From Rana temporaria (taxonomy: Eukaryota > Chordata > Amphibia > Anura > Ranidae), in the NCBI RefSeq assembly GCF_905171775.1, contig NC_053491.1, positions 226,848,247-226,912,246 of the forward strand: DNA of 64,000 nt. The letters run 5' to 3'. A model generated the notes under the pieces. The model was not told the DNA's origin and searched no databases. It saw nothing but the letters and a program-made list of their open reading frames with translations. This document shows, piece by piece, positions 35,005 through 44,842 of the stretch. A program made the position numbers and the translations under genes. Each line of letters starts with the position of its first letter. The first letter of the stretch is position 1.

Positions 35005-36420
35005 ATATAATTTCATAGAATACCAGAGGCCTGAACTCTCCAGTTAAGCATTTTTTGGTTTTCCAATTTATTAAGGATTATACTCTGCATATTTATCTCT
35101 TCCAAGAGATGCACCTAATGGGCAGTAATGTCCTTAGTTTAAAAACAAAACAAAACATACCATTCCGCTTATTCCAACTACTCAAGGGAATGAACATAAT
35201 GCGCAAATCGAATTGAACTCTACTTTGGCTACGCTTTAAAAGCTTACAGGTTACCATTTTAGATTTACAGAGGAGGCCTGGTACTAAAATTACTGGCCAT
35301 GATCTGGCGATACCTCACGTGTGGGACAATTGCTGTTTGGGTGCGTGTGTGCGGGACCGACACGTGTTTTCGACTACATGCAAGCATGGGAGGATGGGGG
35401 CACTTAAATATTTTTTTCATTTTTAATTGATTTATTAATTAATTATTTTACACTGTTGCTTTAATTGTTTTTTTTATCACTTTTATTGCTGTCACAAGGA
35501 ATGTACACATCCTTGTTAGATTTTTAAAAAATGGCGCAATGGTCCCCGGATAAACTGGAAGTGATATCATGTCATCACTTTAGGATTACTGTTATGAACT
35601 GGGATCAGCTTTGCTTGGCGGTCAGGGCCAGCTGGCAGACGCGCCGGCTGGTTTCTCTGGACTTTTGGTGGGAAGGAAGAGCCGCAGAAGGCAGTGGGAC
35701 ATCCCCTCCCACTGCTTGCAATAGCAATCAAGAGGCTAGTAAGCTGCTGCGATTACTATTAAATAAGAGACAACCAGCGGATCTAAAAAAACAATACTGG
35801 GGTGATGCCTGCAGGCATCATCCCCGTACAGACGCCGCCCCCCCTCCTAAAAAAAAAACCCACCTTATTTGCCTTGCAGTAAATATGCCCCAGATGGTTG
35901 CTATATTTTATTTGCATGCTGTTATGGAAAGTATTGAGATGGTAATTGTGGGTCTCTATGTACCTCCTCCGGCCTCAATTAGGCTTTTGTATAAAATTAT
36001 TGCACTGCTTATTCCACTGACAACAGTATCATTTTGGGAGATTTCAATATGAACCCTGACCCTGGAAAGGATAGGGTGCCCTCTGATGGTGCCACATACT
36101 CTGAGCTCTTTCTCGCAGATGCCTATCACCTCATGTTTGGCGATGGAACCACCCCGTAGCTAGGGCTTTTTTTTATGGCATTCAGCCTCTCACAGATTGT
36201 TCTTCTGTATTTATCTAGTATATGCCTGGGGGCCCTGTCTTTCCTAAGGTCATAGGGATTTATATTCTTCCAAGAGGTATTTTGGATCATGAACCTATTC
36301 TGCTGCAGATCACAGCAGGCATTGCTGTATCAATGATTTTTGCAGACAGACTGTGGAGGCCCTCCAGGTATTATGATAAGCGGGTAGACCTGGAGTATAA
36401 GGAGTCTAATGTAGATTAGG
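35005..36420 (+). pseudogene. L1/Tx1-like LINE endonuclease remnant, interrupted
   Basis: From 35005 the frame reads like an APE-type endonuclease start: NTRGLNSPVKH, then IYLFQEMHLMGS (compare the LLQETHL motif). The TAG at about 35014 stands where a W codon is expected. After a foreign stretch (about 35281-35880), GLYVPPPAS (for NVYAPP), GDFNMNPDP and LDHEPILL (for SDHAPI) follow in shifting frames. The motif order fits L1/Tx1-type endonucleases, but there are many breaks and no reverse transcriptase part. Degraded. Confidence 0.55.
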
Positions 36421-36774
36421 GATGGTCCCGATGTTCGAGTCAAACGTTAGCAGCAGTGCATTGACAGCTGCTGATTGACCAAAGCATTCATTGGCCAATC
36501 ACAGCACAAATGATTGAACAAAAGGCAGGGTGTCTTTGGCCAATCTTGGCTCAGGGACTAAGACCATGCTCCGAACTATATAAGGCTGCTGCATACACGG
36601 TGGCCCTATATATAATAAATGAATGTAAATTAGGCAGAGTAGGGATGAGCCAAACCCCCCCCCCCGTTCGGTTCGCACCAGAACTTTTGAACGGACCGAA
36701 CGTTTGCGCAAACTTGGCCAATTATGGCTCTTAGTGTATTGAAGTGGTTAAGGGGAACCCATTGACAGAATTAA
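36421..36774. other. Repeat fragments
   Basis: No gene is seen. Pieces such as tagggatggtcccgatgttc (36417) and tagggatgagccaaac (36639) resemble the left ends of hAT-like families (compare tagggttgtctcgatacc at 55944), but right ends and duplications are not seen. Confidence 0.4.
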
Positions 36775-37090
36775 GAAAATAAATGGTGTTGGGTCCCCCC
36801 AAAATCCATACCAGGCCCTTTGGGTCTGGTATAGATTTTAAAGGGAAATCCACAGCAAAACTTTACAAAAATGGCGTAGGGTCCCCCCCAAAATCCATAC
36901 CAGACCCTTATCTGAGCATGCAGCCTGGCAGGCCAGGAAAGGGAGGGGACGAGCAACCCTCCCCCCCCCCACCTTCTAAAACATGTACATGTACACCCAT
37001 CTTCAATCGTGCCGCCCAACGGACCCCAAAAATAGAAAAAATAAAAAAGCTCTGCATGGATCTTGGGGGGGACCCCATGCCATTTTTTTT
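36775..37090. repeat. Fragment of the fold-back family
   Basis: Contains the phrases ccccaaaatccataccag, gcagcctggcaggccagga and ggaggggacgagc, shared with the arms at 9350-9400 and 10640-10740. The internal duplication of the ccataccag block lies at 36797 and 36893. Confidence 0.65.
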
Positions 37091-37099
37091 TTACATTCT

Positions 37100-37457
37100 G
37101 GTAGGAGTGGAAGAGGACTCCAGTGGCAACCGGTGAAGCTCTGGTGAACTCCATGCCCAAGAGGGTTAAGGCAGTGCTGGAAAATAATGATGGCCACACA
37201 AAATATTGACACTTTGGGCCCAATTTGGACATTTTCACTTAGGGGTATACTCACTTTTGTTGCCAGCAGTTTAGACATTAATGGTTGTGTGTTGAGTTAT
37301 TTTGAGGGGACAGAAAATCTACACTGCTATACAAGCTGTACACTCACTATTTTACATTGTAGAAAAGTGTAATTTCTTCAGTGTTGCTACATTAAAAGAT
37401 ATAATAAAATATTTACAAAAATGTGTGGGGTGGACTCACTTTTGTGAGATACTGTAT
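37100..37457 (+). pseudogene. Tc1-like element, 3' end with transposase C-terminus
   Basis: From about 37106 the frame gives EWKRTPVATGEALVNSMPKR and ends in NDGHTKY and a stop, the C-terminus of a Tc1-type transposase. The untranslated tail ends at tcacttttgtgagatactgta, the inverted end of this element. It belongs to a different Tc1 family from copies 1 and 2. The 5' part is missing. Confidence 0.8.
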
Positions 37458-37763
37458 ATGGGTCTTCAGCACACATCCACATACCAAAAAATGCACATGA
37501 GCCATTTTATTCCTAGGGCGCTGTAACACAGTGCAGTGTTTATTGGTTTACCCATTGTGGAACATTGGGGGTGATGGGCATTTTTTGTGTGGATGAACAT
37601 TAAGGGGCCCTTTTGGAACATAGAATACAACTTAGGTAAATGCTCATGGTAATATATACACATAACTTGCCTTTGAACAAGGGAGTGAAATAAACTGCAG
37701 AACAATTAAAAATGGAAGAGAAAGGTATAAATAGGTTTATATTAATCTGTGTGTGTATATATA

Positions 37764-37765
<2 letters not shown>
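37458..37765. other. Intron DNA next to a microsatellite
   Basis: No gene is seen. The sequence leads into the TA repeat. Confidence 0.45.

Positions 37766-37825
<60 letters not shown>
37766..37825 (+). repeat. (ta)n microsatellite, left part
   Basis: About 30 TA dinucleotides ending exactly where the 5' LTR begins. The same repeat continues at 43034 beyond the element, so the LTR element inserted inside one microsatellite. Confidence 0.97.
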
Positions 37826-37828
<3 letters not shown>

Positions 37829-38331
37829 GACAGGAAGTCAGGTAAATCTGGGGGTGTTGTCACAGACGGGAGATACATTTCTGCCTTGTTTAGAAAATTC
37901 ACCAATTACTATCAGGTGTCGGCTGCAGAGGTAGCCAGAAAGGTTTAAGGACGTTGGATAGCTTCAGCTGTTCAGAATGGAAATTAAGGCCTCTATAAGT
38001 TGTCCAGAGGATTACTACTGAATGCTGAGGCTTGTTGAGTTAAGGAGAGCAGTGAGCTGAGGAAGACTTCTGAAGGTGAAATGGTTGTTGATATTTTTGC
38101 TGTGTGATAAGAAAATCAAAAAGACTATTGTTTTCTGCTGGAAGACCAGCAGTGTCTGCCCAGCAGTAGGCTGTGCCAGACTCCATAGGTAGGTTCCTGT
38201 GTTGTGAAGGTAGACGGCCCAAGTGGCCAGGGTTTATTTTATGTTTTATTTTGTTTATGCTGTTTGGATGCTTGCACTTGTTTCCAGCAATATGGAAGAA
38301 TAAACCATAACCCTTGTTTTTCAACCACCCA
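37826..38331 (+). repeat. 5' LTR, 3'-truncated
   Basis: Starts tgtgacaggaagtcagg, exactly like the 3' LTR. It matches that LTR for about 506 bases, to ttcaaccaccca, and then passes directly into gag sequence at ATG 38333. The last part of the LTR (present in the 3' copy at about 42953-43033), the primer-binding site and the leader are absent. An AATAAA lies at 38298-38303. Relative to the 3' LTR, 7 bases (gcatcct) are lacking near 38030. Confidence 0.9.
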
Positions 38332-38332
38332 A

Positions 38333-38437
38333 ATGGAGGCCATCGTGAAACAGCTTCAGAGACAGCAGGCCGAGGTTAGGAGTCAGGCCAGTAACATACC
38401 GACTTATCGGCCACTTATTGCCAAAGATGACTGCAGA
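38333..38437 (+). pseudogene. gag N-terminal segment, out of frame with the main ORF
   Basis: ATG 38333 opens MEAIVKQLQRQQAEVR, a plausible gag start with a helix-forming composition. The frame runs to TGA at 38435, while the main gag frame is open from about 38418 in another phase. A single-base indel near 38415 would explain the break. Whether 38333 is the original gag start is uncertain, because the DNA just upstream is deleted. Confidence 0.7.
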
Positions 38438-40880
38438 TGATGACCCTGAGATGTTTCTGACCACGTTTGAGAGAACAGCGGAAAAAGAGAGTTGGCCTAA
38501 AGAACAGTGGGCTGGACTAGTGGCCCCCCTATTATCTAGAGAAGCCCAAAAGGCATATTTTGATTTGGAGCTTGCAGATGCAAAGAACTATGATTGGTTA
38601 AAAGAGGAAATATTGGCACGTTTTGGTGTAACCCTGGCTGTCCGTGCTCAGCGGGTCCACAATTGGAGTTATCAGCTGAAGAAGCAGCCTCGATCGCAGA
38701 TGTATGACCTCATCCATTTGGCCAGGAAATGGCTGCAGCCAGAAACTCTGTCCGGACCAAGAATTTTGGAGCGAGTAGTCATGGAAAAACGTCTTAGGTC
38801 TCTTCCTAACACCCTGCAGAAATGGGTGAGCCATGGCGGTCCGGAAACCGCAGACAAACTAGTAGGCCTGGTCGAAAGGTACCTAACAACAGAAAATTTG
38901 TCCCCTTTCCCCAGAGACGCACAGACTTTCCACCCCAAGACCAGACCCTCCCCACCTATAGGTAAGACTGCATCAAGGGATGGTGGTGGAGAGAGGGACC
39001 AAAGAACAACTAGAGGTATTATCGGGATCACTGCTAGTGGTTGGCGAGAGCGGCCTGGAAGACCCATCCCACAAGAGAGGACCAGAAGGTTGATTTGTTA
39101 CCGTTGCCGGGAAGAGGGACATGTAGCAGCGGTTTGCCCAGCGGTTGATGAACCCATGCAGTGTGACTTTCTGACAGAGAGACGACAGTCCCTTTTTGCA
39201 ACCACATGCACTGCAGTAAAGGGGAATGAGAAACCTGTATGTAGAATGTGCTTAGATGGTAAAGATATTGTGGTATTGTTGGATTCAGGTAGCCTGGTCA
39301 CCTTAGTGAAAAGTGATCTAGTGGTGGGAAAAACCTTACATCCTAGGAAAATGGCTGTAGTTTGTGTACATGGGGACACTCGAGAATATGCGGTGACTAC
39401 GGTTTCCTTTGAAACCTCCCTCTGTAACTTGTGTCACCAAGTGGGTCTAGTTCCCCGACTGCCACATGATGCCATTGTGGGAAGAGATTTCCCAAAGTTC
39501 TGGGAACTCTGGGATTGCCCAGGTTCCCCAGTAAGTGGTTCTTCTGAGCCTGAACCATCTACTCCAGAATCCTCTAACTGTGAGGATTCTCCTGAGTTTC
39601 CGTTCTCAGTCTTAGCAGGGAAAACACCTGTCCCTAGGGAGGAACCGGTTACCTCAGAAGAGGAACAGCGGCCGATAGGGTTTGATGACCTCGAGGTGCA
39701 CAGAGAAAATGTTATCACTGAGCAATTGAGGGACCCAACATTGCTAAGAGCCTGGGAGAATGTAGTGAAGATAGATGGGGAGTTAATTAACCCTGACGAG
39801 AGGGTTGCCCTCCCTTACTTCATTATTGAAAGGGACCTGTTATATCAAGTGTCACAGAGGATAGAGGACACCATTGAGCAACTGGTACTGCCTAAACCGC
39901 ACCGCAGGATGGTGTTGGAACTGGCCCATGGGCACATTCTTGGGGGACATTTGGGATTAGAAAAAACCCGGGAGAGAATCACCCAGAGGTTTTATTGGCC
40001 TGGGATCACTAAGGAAGTGGAAGTGTATTGCTCTTCCTGTCCAGTGTGTCAGATTACTGCACCCATGCCACATTTCCGCAGTCCGTTGGTACCCCTGCCC
40101 ATTATTGAGGTCCCTTTTGAGAGGATCGCCATGGACTTGGTTGGCCCCTTACTGAAGTCCACTAGAGGGCACCAGCACATCTTGGTAATAATGGACTATG
40201 CCACCCGTTACCCAGAAGCGATTCCTCTCAGAAACACCTTTGCTAAAACCATTGCTAAAGAGTTATTTCAGATTTTCAGCCGTGTGGGTCTCCCTAAGGA
40301 AGTCCTAACTGACCAGGGCACCCCGTTTATGTCTAGGGTGACTAGAGAACTTTGTAAACTCCTGAAAGTGACCCAATTACGTACATCAGTATATCACCCT
40401 CAAACAGATGGGTTAGTGGAAAGGTTTAATAAAACCTTAAAACAAATGTTGAGGAAGGTGGTGGATAAAGACGGAAAAAATTGGGATTATCTGCTCCCTT
40501 ATCTGATGTTTGCCATAAGAGAGGTTCCCCAATCGTCCACAGGGTTCTCTCCGTTTGAGTTACTGTATGGGAGGCACCCCCAGGGCCTACTGGACATTGC
40601 CAGGGAAATATGGGAGAGTGATAGTTCCCCTCATCGAAGTGTGATTGAACATGTGGCACAAATGCAAGATAGAATTGCCCAAGTGATGCCGATTGTGAGG
40701 GTACATTTAGCCCAAGCCCAGTTGGCTCAACAAAGGATTTACAATCGTGGGGCCCAGGTCCGTTCCTTTGCACCTGGTGATAGGGTGTTGGTGCTGGTCC
40801 CCATGGTTGAAAGTAAATTCCTAGGTAAATGGCAGGGTCCCTATGAAGTGTTGGAGAAAACCGGGAAGACGAAAACCTGA
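38418..40880 (+). CDS. Gag-protease-integrase reading frame of the LTR element
   Basis: Open frame of 820 codons. Gag capsid region at about 10-160 (FLTTFERTAEKESWPKEQW, and LARKWLQPE further on). The CCHC zinc knuckle has C227, C230, H235 and C240. The aspartic protease has LLDSG with D289 and the flap-side IVGRDF near 355. The integrase has an H2C2 zinc finger (H506, H511, C541, C544) and a catalytic triad D573, D632, E668, with 35 residues between the last two. A GPY/F-like C-terminus (WQGPYEV) ends the frame. It lacks a true ATG start because of the upstream frameshift. All catalytic residues are intact; the frame breaks at about 40873, just before the RT domain. Confidence 0.92.
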   Translation: MPKMTADDDPEMFLTTFERTAEKESWPKEQWAGLVAPLLSREAQKAYFDLELADAKNYDWLKEEILARFGVTLAVRAQRVHNWSYQLKKQPRSQMYDLIHLARKWLQPETLSGPRILERVVMEKRLRSLPNTLQKWVSHGGPETADKLVGLVERYLTTENLSPFPRDAQTFHPKTRPSPPIGKTASRDGGGERDQRTTRGIIGITASGWRERPGRPIPQERTRRLICYRCREEGHVAAVCPAVDEPMQCDFLTERRQSLFATTCTAVKGNEKPVCRMCLDGKDIVVLLDSGSLVTLVKSDLVVGKTLHPRKMAVVCVHGDTREYAVTTVSFETSLCNLCHQVGLVPRLPHDAIVGRDFPKFWELWDCPGSPVSGSSEPEPSTPESSNCEDSPEFPFSVLAGKTPVPREEPVTSEEEQRPIGFDDLEVHRENVITEQLRDPTLLRAWENVVKIDGELINPDERVALPYFIIERDLLYQVSQRIEDTIEQLVLPKPHRRMVLELAHGHILGGHLGLEKTRERITQRFYWPGITKEVEVYCSSCPVCQITAPMPHFRSPLVPLPIIEVPFERIAMDLVGPLLKSTRGHQHILVIMDYATRYPEAIPLRNTFAKTIAKELFQIFSRVGLPKEVLTDQGTPFMSRVTRELCKLLKVTQLRTSVYHPQTDGLVERFNKTLKQMLRKVVDKDGKNWDYLLPYLMFAIREVPQSSTGFSPFELLYGRHPQGLLDIAREIWESDSSPHRSVIEHVAQMQDRIAQVMPIVRVHLAQAQLAQQRIYNRGAQVRSFAPGDRVLVLVPMVESKFLGKWQGPYEVLEKTGKTKT

Positions 40881-40884
40881 GTAA

Positions 40885-41889
40885 CTCTATCACGTGAACT
40901 TGTTGAAACCATGGAAGGATAGAGAGTCCTTGGTCGCTAAGACTACCCGATCTTCTGCTCTGTTTAACCTGGCTGTCCCTGAAGTTGGGATAGCGGAGAC
41001 TCTGTCTAAAACTCAGCAACAGGAGGCTAAAGAGTTTGTGCTCCGAAATAGGGGGAAGTTTTCAGACCTGCCAGGTTGGGTCTCCGGAGTTGAACATGAC
41101 ATTATCACCACACCAGGGGATAAGGTCAAGTTGAAGCCTTATCGAATTCCAGAAGCCCGGCGAGAGGCAATTCGCCAAGAAGTAAAAAAAATGCTTGAGC
41201 TAAGGGTGATAGAAGAGTCAAATAGTTATTGGTCCAGTCCCATTGTCTTAGTACCCAAACCAGATGGAAGTTGGCGGTTTTGTAATGATTTTCGCCTCCT
41301 GAATAAAATCACTAAGTTTGACACCTATCCTATGCCCCGCATAGATGAACTGATAGATCGCCTAGGCACTGCCCGATACATGACGACGTTAGACCTGACC
41401 AAGGGTTATTGGCAAATTCCTCTCTCGGAGTCGGTCAGGGAAAAAACAGCATTTGTAACTCCAGAAGGATCTTTCCAATATCGGAGGATGCCTTTTGGGT
41501 TACAGAATGCTCCCGCCACGTTTCAACGCACCATGGATAAGACCTTTCGGCCTCATCGAGCCTATGCTGCTGCATACCTCGATGATGTGGTCATCCACAG
41601 TGAGGATTGGGACTCACACTTACCAAAAGTTCAGGCTGTGTTGGATTCCATCTGGGAAGCCGGGTTTACAGCCAATCCAAAAAAATGTACCCTTGGGTTA
41701 GAAGAGGCGAAGTATCTGGGGTATACCATTGGAAGAGGTCTAATCAAGCCCCAGATAAACAAAGTTGAGGCTATTCAGGATTGGCCACGTCCCGCCAATA
41801 AGAAACAGGTTCGTGCATTTTTGGGGATCGCGGGTTATTATCGCCGTTTTATCCCCCATTTTGCCTCACAGGCTGCTCCCCTGACCTGA
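40885..41889 (+). CDS. Reverse transcriptase domain of the LTR element
   Basis: This follows TAA at 40882-40884, probably a nonsense change in what was one gag-pol frame. LYHVNLLKPW links integrase and RT. Counted from 40894, the RT motifs are WSSPIVLVPKPDGSWRFCND (about 109-128), the first catalytic aspartate in LDLTKGYWQ (D167), FGLQNAPATFQ, and catalytic YLDD at 228-231. KYLGYTIGRG and FLGIAGYYRRFI follow. These are classical Ty3/gypsy RT motifs. A frameshift near 41885 separates it from RNase H. In an active element the RT copies genomic RNA in the particle. Confidence 0.92.
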   Translation, partial: LYHVNLLKPWKDRESLVAKTTRSSALFNLAVPEVGIAETLSKTQQQEAKEFVLRNRGKFSDLPGWVSGVEHDIITTPGDKVKLKPYRIPEARREAIRQEVKKMLELRVIEESNSYWSSPIVLVPKPDGSWRFCNDFRLLNKITKFDTYPMPRIDELIDRLGTARYMTTLDLTKGYWQIPLSESVREKTAFVTPEGSFQYRRMPFGLQNAPATFQRTMDKTFRPHRAYAAAYLDDVVIHSEDWDSHLPKVQAVLDSIWEAGFTANPKKCTLGLEEAKYLGYTIGRGLIKPQINKVEAIQDWPRPANKKQVRAFLGIAGYYRRFIPHFASQAAPLT

Positions 41890-42437
41890 CCAATTTGACC
41901 AAAGGGAAGGAGTCTGTCATGACCAAATGGACTCCCGAAGCAGAAACAGCTTTTCAGGCTTTAAAACAGGCCTTATGTAGTCAGCCAGTTTAAAATTCGC
42001 CTGATTTTTCAAGGGACTTTGTGGTTCAGACAGATGCGTCAAATGTGGGGTTAGGAGCTGTACTGTCCCAGATTATCAAGGGGGATGAACACCCTGTTCT
42101 TTACCTCAGCCGAAAGTTGAAGGCCCATGAGGAGAATTATGCCACCATTGAGAAAGAGTGTTTGGCAGTGAAATGGGCTTTGGATCCTCTCCGGTACTAC
42201 CTCGTGGGTAGACAGTTTGAACTGGTGACGGATCATGTCCCATTGAAGTGGTTGGCACAAAACAAGGAGACCAATATGAGAATAAATAGGTGGTTCCTGG
42301 CCCTTCAGGAATTTAGTTTTGTGATAACGCATCGCCCCGGTGTTAAAATGGGGAATGCAGATGGTTTGTCCCGAGTACATGCGTGCCTGGCAACCTGTGT
42401 CCCAACCCTAGGGTTGAAACAAGAGGGGGGGGGGGGG
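41886..42437 (+). CDS. RNase H domain of the LTR element
   Basis: This frame continues the RT after the shift (LTNLTKGKE), with a TAA at 41991-41993. Beyond it the RNase H motifs are intact: TDAS (first catalytic D), TIEKECLAVKWAL (E), TDHVPLKWL (D) and GNADGLSR (last D). The domain ends just before the polypurine tract. No integrase follows, because it lies upstream of RT in this element. The frame runs on into the LTR by chance. Confidence 0.9.
42421..42437 (+). promoter_or_regulatory. Polypurine tract
   Basis: aagag plus a long G run (42421-42437) lies two bases before the 3' LTR. This is the site where RNase H leaves the primer for plus-strand synthesis. The position and composition are standard for LTR elements. 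Confidence 0.9.
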
Positions 42438-42439
42438 TA

Positions 42440-43030
42440 TGTGACAGGAAGTCAGGTAAATCTGGGGGTGTTGTCACAGATGGGAGATACATTTCTGCCT
42501 TGTTTAGAAAATTCACCAATTACTATCAGGTGTTGGCTGCAGAGGTAGCCAGAAAGGTTTAAGGACGTTGGATAGCTTCAGCTGTTCAGAATGGAAATTA
42601 AGGCCTCTATAAGTTGTCCAGAGGATTACTACTGAATGCTGCATCCTGAGGCTTGTTGAGTTAAGGAGAGCAGTGAGCTGAGGAAGACTTCTGAAGGTGA
42701 AGTGGTTGTTGATATTTTTGCTGTGTGATAAGAAAATCAAAAAGACTATTGTTTTCTGCTGGAAGACCAGCAGTGTCTGCCCAGCAGTAGGCTGTGCCAG
42801 ACTCCATAGGTAGGTTCCTGTGTTGTGAAGGTAGATGGCCCAAGTGGCCAGGGTTTATTTTATGTTTTATTCTGTTTATGCTGTTGGGACGCTTGCAATT
42901 GTTTCCAGCAATATGGAAGAATAAACCATAACCCTTGTTTTTCAACCACCCACGGCTGCCTCTCTGTATAATTCAGTGTGTAGTGAACCCACTCAGGAGG
43001 TCACACCCCCCGCTACCGAGCTAACCCCTT

Positions 43031-43033
<3 letters not shown>
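42440..43033 (+). repeat. 3' LTR, complete (594 bp)
   Basis: Starts tgtgacagg and ends cccttaca, giving the TG...CA ends of an LTR. It carries AATAAA near 42920. The last roughly 80 bases have no counterpart in the 5' LTR. The flank is (at)n, so a 5-bp target duplication cannot be distinguished from the microsatellite. Confidence 0.93.

Positions 43034-43084
<51 letters not shown>
43034..43084 (+). repeat. (ta)n microsatellite, right part
   Basis: About 25 TA units directly after the 3' LTR, continuing the repeat that ends at 37825. Confidence 0.97.
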
Positions 43085-43090
<6 letters not shown>

Positions 43091-44418
43091 GTAATTCACA
43101 CAGTGAAAGATCAACATTTTTTATAATTGTAATATTTTTGCTTTAAACATATTAAACAGGGACCTCAGCATTTAAGAACTGCTAATATTCCAAACTTCAG
43201 TGTGTCAGTTTGATAAGTAACCACCAGGGGGAGAAGTTCGTAATGAAATAAGTGTTTATTTTATATACATTGCTGCTGAAAGCTGGATAATGAAGAAAAC
43301 GCTGAAAAAAGTGTAAGCAATGGTACTTTATGCTATATTTTCTACTTCATAACTGTGACAATTAAGCTATTTTGACAAAACTAAAACATACAGGGAACTG
43401 CCCTCAATTTTGATTTATATCCCACAGAGCCGAACCCTGTCCAATCCACTGTCCTGTCCACCGCCGTGCACCGCTGTGCAGCATTGCTATGCTGCACAGC
43501 TGTGCAGGGCGAGAGAACCAATATGAGTTAATCAGCACCAGTCAGTTGTTTATTGACTGCACCCTGCCATTGTAACTGGTAACCATTTGTAAATTCTGGA
43601 ACTGCAGCCAATCAGAAGGTTCTGATACTGTCATCAAGCTCTTTCTTGATTGACTGCACTTCCAGAAATACTATTAAATGTGCCTAGTTGTGGCTTAGTA
43701 TCAGCCTCCTGTCATTCCCTGTACAGTAACACTCAGACTGGGAGAGGGAAGGGCAGTACTAAGAGCCATTCAGGTGTGCTGTTGTAAATGAGCTGGCAAG
43801 GAATATTTTGACGGAAATAGAGAAGGGATTGAGCCCAGTCATAACGCATATGTGTGCTGTGCCTTGACCGTTGAGTCACAGGCAGTATTGCTTACCTGTA
43901 GTAAGAAAAAGTGAGGTCATCAAACTAGCTATGCTGTCTAATAGAAATGTGTAATGTGTTTTTTCAATACAGATGGCCAGGGGGTAGTAAAAACAAGCAG
44001 TGATTTGCGTTTTTAACTGCCCCTACATGGTGGTGCTCGGGGATGTACACATTGCCATGGCTGCCATGCTTAATGGCAGTTTTATGCTACACGCAGAGTT
44101 TGGCAGGTGACGCTGCCTGTCAAACTCTCCCATGTTTTTTTATTTTTATAGAAGATTTTGTTATACGTTACAAACATTTCTTTTACCTTGAATCCAGTAT
44201 TTCACATGTATTTGTTGCATAACAGGTATGACATCCATCCCTTATATTCATGTCTATGCAGAGTAATGTTTCTTATATTTTCAACATTTGCATGTAGTGG
44301 TGTAGTGTTTTTCACATCCCTTTCTATTTTGAGAGGAGCTTTAATAACTTTTGACACATAAGAATCTCATTCCAGGATTCAAAAATATTTGTTGTGAAAT
44401 TCATGCCCTAGATTTCCC
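43085..44418. other. Intron DNA without clear features
   Basis: No coding frame is seen. A near-palindrome gctgtgcagcattgctatgctgcacagctg lies at about 43473-43502 (core gctgcacagctgtgcag). Otherwise it looks single copy. Confidence 0.45.
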
Positions 44419-44421
44419 TAA

Positions 44422-44839
44422 GGCCCCGTACACACGACCGAACATGTCTGCTGAAACTGGTCCGCGGACCAGTTTCAGCAGACATGTTCGGTTGTGTGTA
44501 CGGCCGATCGGACAGGATTCCAGCGTACATTTGCCCGCCAGACCGTTTTCGAGCAAGCAAATGTTTCTAAACTTGCTTAGAAACATGCCCGCTGGAATCC
44601 TGTCTGTCGGACATGTTCGGTCGTCTGTACAGACTTACCGTACATGTCCGAGCGGCCGCCATCCCTCGCATGCGTCGAATGACTTCGACGCATGCGTGGA
44701 AGCATTGACCTTTCAGCGTCGCGCACGTCACCGCGTCATCGTCGCGGCGACGGCGCGAACACGTCACCGCTCTGTCTGTCCTCGCGGATTGTCCGGCGGA
44801 CCGTTTTCATCGTACATGTTTGCCCGTGTGTACGAGGCA
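44422..44839. mobile_element. cgtacacac-family MITE, TAA flanks
   Basis: Begins ggccccgtacacacgaccg and ends gtgtgtacgaggca, flanked by taa at 44419-44421 and 44840-44842. It shares long stretches (catgtctgctgaaactggtc, cgcatgcgtcgaatgacttc) with the 502-bp pair at 26863 and 59346 but lacks part of their interior. Confidence 0.8.
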
Positions 44840-44842
44840 TAA

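Larger units (their letters stand above)
37826..43033 (+). mobile_element. Gmr1-like Ty3/gypsy LTR retrotransposon, integrase before RT
   Basis: Two LTRs flank gag, protease, integrase, reverse transcriptase and RNase H, in that order. In most Ty3/gypsy elements the integrase comes last. The order seen here is Ty1/copia-like and defines the Gmr1 group described in deuterostomes. The RT and integrase sequences themselves are Ty3/gypsy-like. By eye the LTRs differ by about eight substitutions plus one 7-base indel over about 500 bases, so the insertion is fairly recent. It is dead: frameshifts near 38415, 40873 and 41885, nonsense codons at 40882 and 41991, and a 5' LTR lacking its last roughly 80 bases, the primer-binding site and the leader. 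Confidence 0.92.

Noticed and set aside
37600..37934. Frames with (YI)n runs
   Set aside because: Translation of the TA microsatellite.
38333..42548. Endogenous retrovirus with env
   Set aside because: No envelope frame exists between RNase H and the 3' LTR, and the domain order and sequences are Ty3/gypsy (Gmr1-like), not retroviral.
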